DNA of 64,000 nucleotides from Geosiphon pyriformis (GCA_016748015.1 JAAOMT010000303.1:562257-626256); one strand, 5' to 3'; positions 1-10,220 are shown, counted from the stretch's first letter. Program-made: numbers and translations. Notes: generated from the sequence alone by a model not told the origin.

Positions 1-660
1 AATAATTGTTATTACTGCTTTGTGATCAGTGCTAAATGATTCATTAACATCAATCACTTCAATGTTTGTGACCAGTAAGGCTGTGACTGCATCAGTAAAC
101 ACATAGTCCAATTTTTTTTGTACTCTATTTGATGCCCATGTCTTTTCTGAATTGTTTGTTGCATACACTCCATGTGTATTCACTAAATTCATTTGTTGTA
201 ATGTTGTAGCAATGGGACAAGCTTTGACCATATTTGTAGCATATGTTTTTTCAAGTAATTTGGATGACAGATCTTCATTCAAATCACCTGCAACTATGAT
301 TATATCTTTGTTTTGCACAATGTTTCCCAAAAGTTTCCTGATTTTCTTAGCTACTGCTCTCTCAGTAGGCAATTTGGAAGCAGACATATACAGCCCTACT
401 ATGTGCACACTGATTTTACCTCTAAATTTTAACCCCAAATGTAACAGCCTCTCATGATATCTTTTAATTGTTTCTACATGGTATATCCAACATTTTTTGA
501 CCAGTATACTAACACCAGTTCCCATTTGTTTCTCTGTGCTTGACTCCCAAAAGACATGATATTCATTAGAACCAAAAAATACATCCTTTTTTTTTGTTAA
601 AGTTATTTTAGTTTCTGTAATAATCACAAAGTCAAATTGTTTTTCACTAATCCAACATAG
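1..660 (-). pseudogene. LINE-A ORF2 fragment: APE-type endonuclease domain
   Basis: The minus strand is open across most of this stretch and reads as an endonuclease/exonuclease/phosphatase domain. Visible motifs are FVIITETKIT near 601-640, GDLNEDL near 270-290, DYVFTD near 90-110 and STDHKAV near 20-45. These correspond to the metal-binding Glu, the D-x-N pair and the terminal S-D-H triad of the LINE endonuclease that nicks target DNA for target-primed reverse transcription. It runs off the window at the left. The right end stops at the GYP-a LTR, and the N-terminal piece resumes at 15761. Joined across the duplicated ATAG the frames are offset by one base, so the copy is decayed. Confidence 0.85.
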
Positions 661-1337
661 TGTTATGGGTTGGAGTAACAAGCTAATGGATAGCAAGGGA
701 AAACAGGATTGTAGGGTGATGAAAATAATCAAAGAGGAATTCAACTTTAAAGAGTGAATTGAATGAGTATGGATTTAATATGCGAGATTAGTCTTATAAA
801 ATATCTTAGTCACTATTCTTTTCAAAGGTAATTAGGGAATCTGAAGATAGAAGGATAGTCTATACTGTCAACAATTAATCACCACTGGTATAATTCTATG
901 CCTCATGTTGGTGCTCTTAGAATTCAATATCAGATATCAACTTGTGCTTTTCAGTCATGTTTATTCAAATAATCTTTAAATGCTACAATTATATACGTCA
1001 GGAAAAAGCCAACAAGTAATCTTTTATCTTTAAGATGTTCAGATACTTGAAGGTAGGGAAAGAGAAATTAGCAATAAGAGAAGGATTAAGATGAAAGTTG
1101 TTATTTTATTTATTCTTTATTATTCAGATGCTTGTTATTACATGCTTTTCTACAGTTAAGAGATTCATTACTTATATAGCTGTCAAAAGTAGTCAATAAT
1201 CAGGTCAACGGTCAGGTTAACAGTCAGGTCATTGATTAGGTCAATGATCACTTTCTAAAAATAATGTGGCTAATCATATGACATCAGTAGCTAATACATG
1301 TGATAATTAATAAGAAGTATAGGTCTCAACCGTAATA
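661..1337 (-). repeat. GYP-a 3' LTR
   Basis: Begins TGTTATGGGTTGGAG and ends CAACCGTAATA, the family's inverted terminal pattern TGTTAYRGGTT...AACCRTAACA with one decayed base at the end. Near 1196-1250 it carries four to five copies of a 12-bp unit (GGTCAATGATCA-like). Beside the array lies a TATATAAG box read on the minus strand, giving a U3 promoter layout. ORF3 of the element ends inside this LTR. Confidence 0.93.
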
Positions 1338-2059
1338 TTATCTTTTCTAAAGAGATTGAGCTCCAGTGAAATCAAGCTATTTATAGTGTAATCTATTTGA
1401 AGAGTTTTATCTAACTCAAAGCTAACTAATTTATTGAAGTCTTTTGTAGATAAGGTGTATAATACTTAAGGTAAAATGAGTTTTGTATCCAAGAGATTAA
1501 ATCTTTGTATTAGAGCTTTGGCTCTTCTAGCAATGGTTAAAACTCTTGGAACATCTAATTGTATAATGCCCAAAATTTCTGCCTGTATCTCTGAAGTTGT
1601 TTTCTTCATAAGCTTCATGTCATTTATGATTTCACCAAAACGACCATAGAGCTCTAGTTGTTTTCCATATGACAAGTTTTTGTCTATGGATAAGATTTCT
1701 TTAATTGTTTTTCCAAGTGTGGTGGAAGATACAAGTATTGCTGCTGTTATACTTTCTAGCAGATATTTATCCATTTTGCTACCAATTTTTTCTCTTCTGG
1801 TAGTTGTTTTCTTTGGTCTAATAACAGTATGTGTTCCACTGTTATCAGTTATGGTAGTCTGTTTTCCATTGATCAAAGTAGCATTTGGATAGTTTTTAAT
1901 CCAATACTCATGGAAAATATAGAAAGCATTTTGAATGTTTTGATCCAGAAAATAATTGTTTATGTCAATTGAAGATACTTCTGTTTTGGGAATAATGCAT
2001 TTATTTATACTTGATTTTTGTTGATCATTTGAGTCAGTATTATCACAACAGGCAACCAA
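1307..2059 (-). pseudogene. GYP-a ORF3 (unknown function), nonsense at 1466
   Basis: A third ORF downstream of integrase, shared by every GYP copy here. I do not recognise a domain. It is hydrophilic, Lys/Glu-rich and probably helical, with no signal peptide or membrane segment, so it does not look like an envelope protein. A stop at 1466-1468 cuts the reading frame after TKLILP. Beyond it the same frame continues through the polypurine tract to a TAA at 1307-1309 inside the LTR. There is no ATG at the 5' end of the frame; it opens with TTG-GTT-GCC-TGT-TGT. Confidence 0.7.
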
Positions 2060-3318
2060 TCAGGTCGTTTGTAATATTTTTTGAGTTGCATGCCATGAAC
2101 AGGTTAATTGTTAAAAATTGTTCTGGATTGATCTTGAAAAATATAAGAACTATTGTTCAAAACTTTGTTGACTATAAAGGGTCTTTTCCACTGGCTAGAG
2201 AATTTATCACTATAGACATTGTTTCTATCTGAACAGTATTCTAATACCAAGTCACCAATACTTAAAAAAAGTGTTTTATAGGTTTTCTTCTTTTTAAGCT
2301 TTTTTTGAAACTGTTTTATCTTTTCAAAAGCAACTATTTGTGCTTTTACCAATGAGTCAAGAATGGTATCAAGTCTTTTTTGCAAAATGTCTTTGTAATT
2401 TGCTATTGTGATCTCTTCAAAGAGTATTGTTTCAATGTCAATTTCTATTGGTAGTGTTGCTATGTATCCATAGAGCAGATAAAAGGGTTCATAACTTGTT
2501 ATGTCATGATTCACAGTTCTATAGGCAAACAAGGCTGAAGGCAGTACTTTGTCCCATAAGTTTGTTTCTTTGCTGGTTTTGGCTAGGGTTTCACATAGTG
2601 TTTTATTAAAACATTCCACTAGGCTATTTGTTTGGAGGTGATAAAAAGAGGAAAGTTTGTGACATATTCCCATTTTTCTGCAAAGTTCTTCAACAAGTAT
2701 ATTGAGAAAAGCTTTTTCTCTGTCAGATAAAAGTTCTTTGGGACAGCCATAGTGACAAATAATATCTTTATAAATGAAATTGGCTATTGAGACTGCTGTT
2801 TGGTCTGGAGTGGTTCTTGTTTCTACCTACTTTGTAAGATAGTCAGTAGCTGTGATAATGTATCTGTTGCCATCAGGAGTTATTGTTAAAGGTCCAACAA
2901 CATCTATACCAATTTTGTTAAAGGGTTGACCAACAGAGATTGGATGGATATCTTCTTTGTGATTGGGTTTTTCTCTTCTTTGGCAGGTATCACAGGTTTT
3001 AATGTACTCAGCAATGTTTTTTCCCAAGGTAGGCCAATAATAGTGAGCTAGAGTTTTCTGAATTGGTTTTGTTTTTCCAAAGTGTCCAGCTAATGGATTA
3101 ATGTGCATGTTATAAATCACAATTTCTTTTTCTTCAAATTTTATGACTCTCTGGGAGTGGTCAAGATCTTTTCTGTTTCTTTTGTATAGTTGGTTCTGGC
3201 GGATCAAATAGAAATTTGATTGTTTGCACAAATGTTCTCTTTGTTGTTGATTGTATTCCAGTAGGTATTGTTCTTTATCCAAAAATTCCATTAAGGCATA
3301 GTAGTTGTCCAAGTCCAT
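2060..3318 (-). pseudogene. pol: GYP-a integrase, two nonsense codons
   Basis: Retroviral-type integrase, which inserts the cDNA into target DNA. The reading frame begins with ATG at 3318 (MDLDNYYALMEF). It has the H2C2 zinc domain (MHINPLAGH through CDTCQRR), first Asp in IGIDVVGPL, second Asp in TATDYLTK, and the Glu in LVECFNKTLCE. A GPY/F-like C-terminal module lies near SSQWKRPFIVNKV. There is no chromodomain. TGG has become TAG at 2824-2826, just after TATDYLTK, and another stop lies at 2104. RNase H is separated from it by the GYP-b insertion. Confidence 0.88.
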
Positions 3319-3442
3319 TATTGAGTTTGGTTATGAGAGAATTACTAATAATTAGGTTGGTTTGGTTTGAGGTAGTTGTACTGTTACTGGATAGTAAGTC
3401 TAAAGAGAGTGTTGGCATTTTGATAATGTGCTTCTTTGCAAT
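3319..3442 (-). other. GYP-a RNase H-integrase spacer
   Basis: A stretch of about 110 bases between the last RNase H residues (LTIQ followed by TAA) and the integrase ATG. In the RNase H frame it holds several stops. Comparable spacers with a stop at the same point exist in GYP-b, GYP-c, GYP-d and GYP-f. Confidence 0.6.
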
Positions 3443-4086
3443 TGTTACAGGTTGGAGTAACAAGCTAACAGATAGCAAGGAAGAACAGGATTGTAGGGTG
3501 ATAGAAATAATCAAAGGGGAATTCAACCTTAAAGAGTGAATTGAATGAGTATGGATTCAATGTGCGAGATCAGTCTCATAAAATATCTCAGTCGCTATTC
3601 TTTTCAAAAAGTAACAAGGGAATCTGAAGATAGAGGAATAGTCCGTACTGTCAACAATTGATCACCACTAGTATAATTCTATGTCTCACGTCGGTGCTCT
3701 TAGAATTCAATATCAGGTATCAACTTGTGTTTTTCAGTCATGTTTATTTAAATAATCTTCAAATGCTACAATTATATATGTCAGAAAAAGGCCGACAAGT
3801 AATTTTTTATTCTAAAATGTTTGGATACTTGAAGGTAGGAAAAGGGAAATTAGCAATAAAAGAGTGATTGAGATGAAAGTTGTTATTTTTATTTATTTGA
3901 TTCTTGTCTAAGAGATGATTTTTTACAGCTAAGAGACTTATTGCTTATATAGCTATTGAAAGTGGTCAATGACCAGGTCAACAACTAGGTCAATGATTAC
4001 TATCTAAAAATAGAGTGGCTAATTATATGACATCAGTGACTAATACATGTAATAACTAATAAAAATTATGGGTTTCAACTGTAACA
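3443..4086 (-). repeat. GYP-b 3' LTR
   Basis: Starts TGTTACAGGTTGGAG and ends TCAACTGTAACA. It contains three 12-bp units near 3964-4001 next to a minus-strand TATATAAG box. The ORF3 stop lies 31 bases inside its right edge. Confidence 0.93.
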
Positions 4087-4808
4087 TCATCCTTTCCAAA
4101 GAGATTGAGCTCTGGCGAAATCAAGCTATTTATAAGGTATTCTAATTGAAGAGTTTTGTCTAACTCAAAACTAACTAGTTTGTTGAAGTCTTTTGTGGAT
4201 AGAGTATATAGTACTTGAGGTGAAATAAGCTTTGTATCCAAGAGACCAAATCTTTGTATAAGAGTTTTGGCTCTTCTTACAATGGTCAAAACTCTTGAGA
4301 CATCTAAATATATAATGCCCAAAATTTCCACTTGTATCTCTGAAGTTGTTTTCTTCATGAGCTTCATTTCTTCTATGATTTCACCAAGATGACCATAGAG
4401 TTCTAGTTGCCTTTCATATAACAAGTTTTTGTCTATGGGCAAGATTTCCTTAATTGTTTTTCCAATTGTCATGGAAGATGTAAGTATTGCTGCTGTTATG
4501 CTTTCCAGCAAATACTTATCTATTTTGCTACCAATTTTTTCTCTTCTGGTAGTGGTTTTCTTTGGTTTAATAACAGTATGTGTTCCACTGTTATCAGTTA
4601 TGGTGGTTTGTTTTCCAATAATCAGAGTAGCATTTGGATAATTTTTGATCCAGTACTCATAGAGAGTGTAGAAAGCATTTTGAATGTTTTGATCTAGAAA
4701 ATAATTGTTCATGTTGATTGAAGATACCTCTGTTTTGGGAATGATGCATTTATTTATATCTGATTTTTGCTGATTATTTGGGTCAGTATTACCACAACAG
4801 ATAACCAA
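4056..4808 (-). CDS. GYP-b ORF3, intact accessory ORF of unknown function
   Basis: An uninterrupted 250-codon frame and the best copy of ORF3. It overlaps the end of integrase by 55 bases in the minus-one frame. It has no ATG at its 5' end: a TGA is followed directly by TTG-GTT-ATC, and the first internal Met is near residue 32. Visible features are two Cys near the start (VICCGN), a basic PKKTTTRREK stretch near residue 80, and a long charged, probably helical C-terminal half. The polypurine tract at 4087-4097 lies within the codons for FGKDD, and the frame continues 31 bases into the LTR. I see no signal peptide, membrane helix or known domain. Expression as a frameshift extension of integrase is inference. 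Confidence 0.75.
   Translation of the reverse strand: MVICCGNTDPNNQQKSDINKCIIPKTEVSSINMNNYFLDQNIQNAFYTLYEYWIKNYPNATLIIGKQTTITDNSGTHTVIKPKKTTTRREKIGSKIDKYLLESITAAILTSSMTIGKTIKEILPIDKNLLYERQLELYGHLGEIIEEMKLMKKTTSEIQVEILGIIYLDVSRVLTIVRRAKTLIQRFGLLDTKLISPQVLYTLSTKDFNKLVSFELDKTLQLEYLINSLISPELNLFGKDDVTVETHNFY
4087..4097 (-). promoter_or_regulatory. GYP-b polypurine tract
   Basis: On the minus strand GGAAAGGATGA lies directly against the TGTTAC start of the 3' LTR, where plus-strand DNA synthesis is primed. It is embedded in ORF3 codons, so the same bases are under protein and priming constraints. Confidence 0.7.
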
Positions 4809-6067
4809 TCAGGTTGTTTGTAATATTTCTTGAGTCGTGTGCCATGAACAGGGCAATCACTGAATATTGTTCTATATTGATCTTGTAGGATATATGAATC
4901 ATTGTTCAAAACTTTGTTGACTATAAAAAATCTTTTCCAGCAGCTGGAAAATTTATCACCATAGACATTGTCTCTGTCTGAACGGTATTCCAAAACTAAG
5001 TCACCAACACTTAAGGAAAGTGTTTTATAGGTCTTTTTCTTTTTGAGCTTCTCTTGGAACTGTTTTATCTTTTCAAAGGCAATTATCCATGCTTCTACCA
5101 ATGAGTCAAGAATGGTACCAAGTCTTCTTTGCAAAATGTCCTTGTAATCTTCTATTGTTATTTCTTCAAAAGGTATTGTTTCTATATCTATTTTTATTGG
5201 TAGAGTTGTCATTCGTCCATAAAGCAGATAAAAGGGTTCATAACTTGTTATGTCCTGATTCACAGTTCTGTAGACAAACAAAGCTGAAGACAATACTTTG
5301 TCCCATAGGTTGGTTTCTTTACTGGTTTTGGCTAGGGTTTCACATAGTGTTCTATTAAAACGTTTTACTAAGCCATTTGTTTGGAGGTGATAAGGGGAAG
5401 AGAGTTTATGATGTATTCCCATTTTTCTGCAAAGTTCTTCAACCAGTATATTGAGAAAAGCTCTTTCTCTATCAGATAAAAGTTCTTTGGGGCAGCTGTG
5501 GTGACAGATAATATCTTTATAAATGAAATTGGCTATTGAGACTGCTGTTTGATCTGAAGTGGCTCTTGCTTCTACCCACTTTGTAAGATAGTCAGTAGCT
5601 GTGATAATGTATCTGTTGCCATCAGGAGTTACTGTTAAAGATCTAACAACATCTATACCAATTCTGTCAAATGGTTGACCAACAGAGATCAAATGGATAT
5701 CTCCCTTGCAATTGGGTTTTCCTCTTCTTTGGCAGGTATCACAGGTTTTGATGTATTCAGCAATGTCTTTTCCCAAGGTAGGCCAATAATAGCGAGTTAA
5801 AGTTTTCTGAATCATTTTTGTTTTTCCAAAATGTCCAGCTAATGGATCAGAGTGCATATTGTAGATCACAATTTCTCTTTCTTCAAATCCAATGACTCTT
5901 TGGGGGCGGTCAGGATCTTTTCTATTTCTTTTATATAACTGGTTCTGGCAAATTAAATAGAAATTTGATTGTTTGCGCAAATGTTCTCTTTGCTGTTGAG
6001 TATAGTCTGGCAGGTATTATCCTTTACCCAAAAATTCCATTAAGGCAGAGTAGTTGTTCAAGTCCAT
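4754..6067 (-). pseudogene. pol: GYP-b integrase, one nonsense codon
   Basis: Integrase frame from ATG at 6067 (MDLNNY...) to TAA at 4754. One TAA near 6018-6021 interrupts the N-terminal linker; from 5980 the frame is open for 408 codons. The H2C2 finger is MHSDPLAGH...CDTCQRR. The catalytic triad positions are Asp in IGIDVV, Asp in TATDYLTKW and Glu in LCETLAK context. The C-terminal GPY/F-like module is WKRFFIVNKVLNNDSY. The end overlaps ORF3. Apart from the early stop this is the most complete integrase in the window. Confidence 0.9.
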
Positions 6068-6132
6068 TATTGTGTTTGTTTGTGGGGGAGTTACAAATAA
6101 TTAAGTTGGGTTGGTTTAAGAGGGTTTTACTA

Positions 6133-7134
6133 TCACTGGATGGTATGTCTGGAGAGAGCATCAGTGTTTTGATAATTAGCTCCTATGTGGTGTTGAATGT
6201 CATAGTCAAATTCATCCAAGTGAAGTATCCAGTGAGTTATCCGTTTATGTTCCAGATTTTTTTTGTTGCATAGCCAAACCAAAGCTTGGTGATCTGTTAC
6301 CACCAAAAATTTCACACCCTTAAGATATTTGTCCCAGTAGCTGGTAGCCCAAACTACTGCTAAGCATTCTTGCTCAATGACTGAATAGTTTCTTTCTGCT
6401 GGTGTGAGAGTTCTACTGGCATATACTACAGCATGTTCTCTGCCATTTTCATTTTTCTGGGAAAGAACAACACCAAGTCCATAGCCAGATGTATTAGTAT
6501 GGAGGATAAAACATTGATCCAAATTAGGTTGCATGAGGATGGGTTCTGTAACCAGTTTTTCCTTCAGAATTTCAAATGCTTTTTGTTGATGAGTGCCCCA
6601 GTGATAATTGATGTTTTTTCTAAGTAGCTGATTGAGAGGAGCGGCAATTTTGGAGAAATCTTTGACAAACTTGCAATAATAAGAGACCAAACCAAGAAAA
6701 GAGCATAGTTCATGAACATTCATTGGTTGTCTAATGTTTTGAACTTTTTCAATTTTGGCTGGATCAGGGAAGATTCCATCTTTTGTAATAAGATGGCCAA
6801 GGAACTGGGTGGATTGACGTCCAAAGAATAATTTGATTGGATTGATCTTAAGGCCAGCATTTCTAAGGAGGTCAAAAACCTTTTGCAAATGTTCAAGGTG
6901 TTCATCCCAGGTTTTTGAGTATACCATTATGTCATCCAAGTAGACTAGAACAAAGTTTTCTTTTACTGATTCAAATACTTTGTCCATTAAGTGTTGAAAG
7001 GTGGGAGGAGCATTTGTAAGACCAAAAGGCATGATTGTGAATTCATAGGTGCCATACTTGGTGATGAAGGCAGTTTTCTTTCTGCTTTCTGGATCCATCT
7101 CTACTTGCCAGAATCCAGCAGTTAAGTCAATGGT
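6133..7134 (-). CDS. pol: GYP-b reverse transcriptase-RNase H, 5' end lost in gap
   Basis: An open frame of over 320 codons that runs into the assembly gap. RT motifs include FGLTNAPPTFQ and the active site VYLDDIMVYSK. The RNase H part has the Glu in VIEQECLAVVWA, the Asp in VVTDHQALVW and the terminal YQNTDALSR. The first RNase H Asp is changed to Asn (HTNTSGYG; GYP-a and GYP-d keep HTDTSGY or YTDTSGY). The frame stops with TGA right after HTIQ, as in the other copies. Confidence 0.9.
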   Translation of the reverse strand, partial: TIDLTAGFWQVEMDPESRKKTAFITKYGTYEFTIMPFGLTNAPPTFQHLMDKVFESVKENFVLVYLDDIMVYSKTWDEHLEHLQKVFDLLRNAGLKINPIKLFFGRQSTQFLGHLITKDGIFPDPAKIEKVQNIRQPMNVHELCSFLGLVSYYCKFVKDFSKIAAPLNQLLRKNINYHWGTHQQKAFEILKEKLVTEPILMQPNLDQCFILHTNTSGYGLGVVLSQKNENGREHAVVYASRTLTPAERNYSVIEQECLAVVWATSYWDKYLKGVKFLVVTDHQALVWLCNKKNLEHKRITHWILHLDEFDYDIQHHIGANYQNTDALSRHTIQ

Positions 7135-7946
7135 NNNNNNNNNNNNNNNNNNNNNNNNNNNNNNNNNNNNNNNNNNNNNNNNNNNNNNNNNNNNNNNNNN
7201 NNNNNNNNNNNNNNNNNNNNNNNNNNNNNNNNNNNNNNNNNNNNNNNNNNNNNNNNNNNNNNNNNNNNNNNNNNNNNNNNNNNNNNNNNNNNNNNNNNNN
7301 NNNNNNNNNNNNNNNNNNNNNNNNNNNNNNNNNNNNNNNNNNNNNNNNNNNNNNNNNNNNNNNNNNNNNNNNNNNNNNNNNNNNNNNNNNNNNNNNNNNN
7401 NNNNNNNNNNNNNNNNNNNNNNNNNNNNNNNNNNNNNNNNNNNNNNNNNNNNNNNNNNNNNNNNNNNNNNNNNNNNNNNNNNNNNNNNNNNNNNNNNNNN
7501 NNNNNNNNNNNNNNNNNNNNNNNNNNNNNNNNNNNNNNNNNNNNNNNNNNNNNNNNNNNNNNNNNNNNNNNNNNNNNNNNNNNNNNNNNNNNNNNNNNNN
7601 NNNNNNNNNNNNNNNNNNNNNNNNNNNNNNNNNNNNNNNNNNNNNNNNNNNNNNNNNNNNNNNNNNNNNNNNNNNNNNNNNNNNNNNNNNNNNNNNNNNN
7701 NNNNNNNNNNNNNNNNNNNNNNNNNNNNNNNNNNNNNNNNNNNNNNNNNNNNNNNNNNNNNNNNNNNNNNNNNNNNNNNNNNNNNNNNNNNNNNNNNNNN
7801 NNNNNNNNNNNNNNNNNNNNNNNNNNNNNNNNNNNNNNNNNNNNNNNNNNNNNNNNNNNNNNNNNNNNNNNNNNNNNNNNNNNNNNNNNNNNNNNNNNNN
7901 NNNNNNNNNNNNNNNNNNNNNNNNNNNNNNNNNNNNNNNNNNNNNN
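7135..7946. other. Assembly gap (812 N)
   Basis: Runs of N. By comparison with GYP-a (about 11812 to 12815) the missing part should encode the N-terminal half of RT, the Cys-rich linker and the end of the protease, roughly 1 kb. The gap length is therefore probably an estimate. Any open frame spanning it is an artefact. Confidence 0.98.
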
Positions 7947-8624
7947 ACTTCTATATCAGTTTCAATGCTGATGCCATTGATGCGGACAGGAATAGCTTTG
8001 GCTATGCCAAGCCCTTTCTTCTTATCACCATGCACATTGGTCATTGGTCATGTGGATGGTTCATCAATTTTTCTGCCAATTGCTTCAAAAAAGTGTTTAG
8101 CAATAACACTAACAGATAATCCACTGTCTAGGATCAAATTGATGAAGTAGCCAGCCACTTGGGCTTTGCAAATTAGAGAAGTGACATTGCTATTGTCAGC
8201 AAGTCCAGCTTGGCGAGGGCGTTTGTTGGTTTTGGGTGTCTTTTTTTTTAGAATCAGAGATTTGTGAAGATCTTTTCTGAATTGTGGATGGGTCATCAAT
8301 TGGCCAAAGGTTATATGTGCTGGGGTCTTTGACAACAGAATAGGGGCCGGATTTTTGTACTATTTCTGGGGGTTCCAACTTTGGAGGGTTCTTGAAAACT
8401 TTGGCTTTTGGGGGCTCATTGTTGTCAACAGTTGATGTAGAAGCTTTATTGGGGTCCAGAACGAAATCAACTTTGGCTTTCTTTTTCTTTCTTGTAGATT
8501 CAGAAGGATTGATTGCTAGTTCATCCATGTCATGGTCATCATCAGTTAAGTTAAAAGCATAAAAGGGGTTTTCTTCTGGTTGGCTTGTACTCTCATCCTT
8601 TGGAGGTGCACCTACCAGTTTAAA
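7947..8624 (-). pseudogene. pol: GYP-b protease region, frameshifted
   Basis: An aspartic protease domain that processes the polyprotein. The active site reads LILDSGLSVSVIAKHF, keeping D-S-G. The N-terminal part (MDELAINPSESTRKKKKAKV) is Lys-rich and Pro-rich. The frames at 8196-8528 and 8048-8335 overlap: a deletion around 8325-8335 removes the VKDLMETPAHITFG segment seen intact in GYP-a and shifts the frame. The 3' end is lost in the gap. Confidence 0.85.
8618..8624 (-). promoter_or_regulatory. GYP-b gag-pol minus-one frameshift site
   Basis: The minus strand reads CCT-TTA-AAC-TGG-TAG in the gag frame, so the heptamer T-TTA-AAC is in the correct X-XXY-YYZ phase. Slipping back one base enters the protease frame (FKLVGAPP). 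In this copy a CAG to TAG change ends gag a few codons before the site. Confidence 0.75.
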
Positions 8625-8626
8625 GG

Positions 8627-10168
8627 CTAATAAACAGTGGCTTCAACTAGGGGATTCTCTCCAAAGAAATTGATGTTGGCATGATTGGGTCTTTGATTGG
8701 GGACATTGTTGTTGTTGTTGGGTCTGTTTTTTTGGTTGTCATTGTTTCTGGGAGCTAGAGGAGACAGTGGAGGATTGTTACAATTTCTTGAATAATGTCC
8801 AGTTAATCCACAACAATAGCACACAAGTGGGCCACAATTTTGCTGTCTTTGATAGGAAGGTTGCTGGGGCTGGTTAAAACGAGGTTTGTATCTAGGTCTT
8901 GGTGGTTGCTGGTTATTTCTGACTGCTTGTGCCAAAGGTTCTAATAACCAGGCAAGATTTGCTGTAAGTCTGTCTATTAACTGTTCATTTGGATCTTGAG
9001 TATGAGTGGCAAAAGAAGTAGCAACCATTTGAAAGGCAGGAGCTATGACAAGAGCAGGAGCAAAAACTGGAAGTGTAGATCCCAAATGTATTCTTTGGTT
9101 GTCTTCAATTCATTGGACAAGTTCAATGGCCATGTCTATTGTAGGGTTGTCTTTTAGGGCCAAGAGAAGCCAAAGAGCATAAGATAAAACGGTTCTCAAT
9201 TCTTTTGTGAAGGAATGAATCTTTTGTTCTTCTGTCCAGTTTCTCCCAAAGTCTACACGTTTGATTAGCTTTCTAATAGCTTTGGCATATTCAGTCACTA
9301 CTTCTCCAGAGCCTTGGGTTTTTCTTTCCAATTCCATGCACCATTTGGATATTAATATTGGAGTTCTGAACTTGGCCTCAAATTGGGTAGTGAAAGAGGT
9401 ATTTTCTTCTCCAGCATTGATTGGTGTCCATCTGATTATTCTGTGTTGAGCATTGGCATCTGTTTCTTGTGAGAACCAGGTAGCAGGAAAGCCTTGGAGG
9501 TAGCCACCAACGATTTGGAACTTGTATTCTTTATCATACTGGTTGGCTGTGACAGCTCTCTTAAAATCATCCAACCATTCAATTGGATCTTGTGTATCAT
9601 CTCTAAATAGTGGTAGTGGGGTATTGTTTCTTCTTTCTAGAGCAATTTGTATATCTTGGAGGGCGGCCAGAATGTTTACTTGCATGAGGTCATTAGCCAT
9701 TGGTTCAGGGGTAACTGTTTGTGTAGATGAGTCTGATTCGCTTGATAAAAGGTCAAAAACAGGGGCAGTTTGGTAGCTTTCTTCTTCTGTTTCAAAGGAA
9801 GTTTCAGTTGCTTAATGGGCGGCAATCCAAATGTGGATTTGATGATTCAAATATTCGAAATCAGAGGACTGTTGTTCAAAGGTTGCAGAATATAAGAGCT
9901 GATTGATACTGTTGTTTCTTTCTTCAAAGTTGTTTTCAAAATAAGTTTGGTCAAAGTAATAGGTTGTATAAGCTGTATAGGTTTCAGCTGAATGCTTGTT
10001 CAAAAACCAGTTCCAAAAGTCTTGGAATTGTCTACTGGATTGTTCTTCAAGAGGGAAGCAGATCAAGCAGGAGGGCAGAGGATTAAGTTCAATGAAATCT
10101 AGGTCATTTCTGTTGTGTGCTGCAAAGTGTTCTTCTGATTGCTATGGCAGATATGAGTAATCACCCAT
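8627..10168 (-). pseudogene. gag: GYP-b gag, three nonsense codons
   Basis: Gag starts at ATG 10168 (MGDYSYLP), 28 bases from the primer site. Segments in one product are an N-terminal acidic and aromatic domain (9812-10168), a capsid-like retrotransposon gag domain (9110-9700, containing IEWLDDF and ATWFSQE), and a Gln/Asn-rich nucleocapsid with one CCHC knuckle CYCCGLTGHYSRNC (8627-9085). Stops interrupt it near 10142, at 9812 and at 9110 (TGA). The TGA at 9110 sits at the same codon as in GYP-a. Confidence 0.88.
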
Positions 10169-10195
10169 ACAATGAGAGAATAAGTGAATTTTGAC

Positions 10196-10214
10196 AACCT
10201 CACAGGGAGCACCA
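10196..10214 (-). promoter_or_regulatory. GYP-b primer binding site (tRNA-Met-like)
   Basis: Six bases after the 5' LTR edge the minus strand reads TGGTGCTCCCTGTGAGG. Its complement, CCTCACAGGGAGCACCA, has the spacing of a tRNA 3' end: a 5-base T stem, a 7-base acceptor, a discriminator A and CCA. It resembles elongator tRNA-Met as I remember it from other eukaryotes. The tRNA identity is inference. Confidence 0.7.
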
Positions 10215-10220
10215 CTTTTA

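Noticed and set aside
1265-1300. CRE-like TGATGTCA in the LTR as a defined activator site
   Set aside because: One short near-match in AT-rich DNA is weak evidence; it recurs only because the LTR recurs.
1680-1892. Plus-strand open frames such as 1680-1892, 4429-4641, 5089-5358, 20615-21022 and 46514-46786
   Set aside because: They are antisense shadows of ORF3, integrase and O1R ORF1, recur wherever those genes recur, and have no features of their own.
2104-3318. Chromodomain at the integrase C-terminus
   Set aside because: After the GPY/F-like module the frame ends or enters ORF3; no chromodomain aromatic cage pattern is visible.
4056-4808. ORF3 as an envelope gene (element as a retrovirus-like agent)
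   Set aside because: Position fits, but there is no signal peptide, transmembrane helix or Cys pattern of a surface protein.
7049-8119. Long open frames on both strands across 7135-7946
   Set aside because: They exist only because runs of N are read as open; this is the assembly gap.
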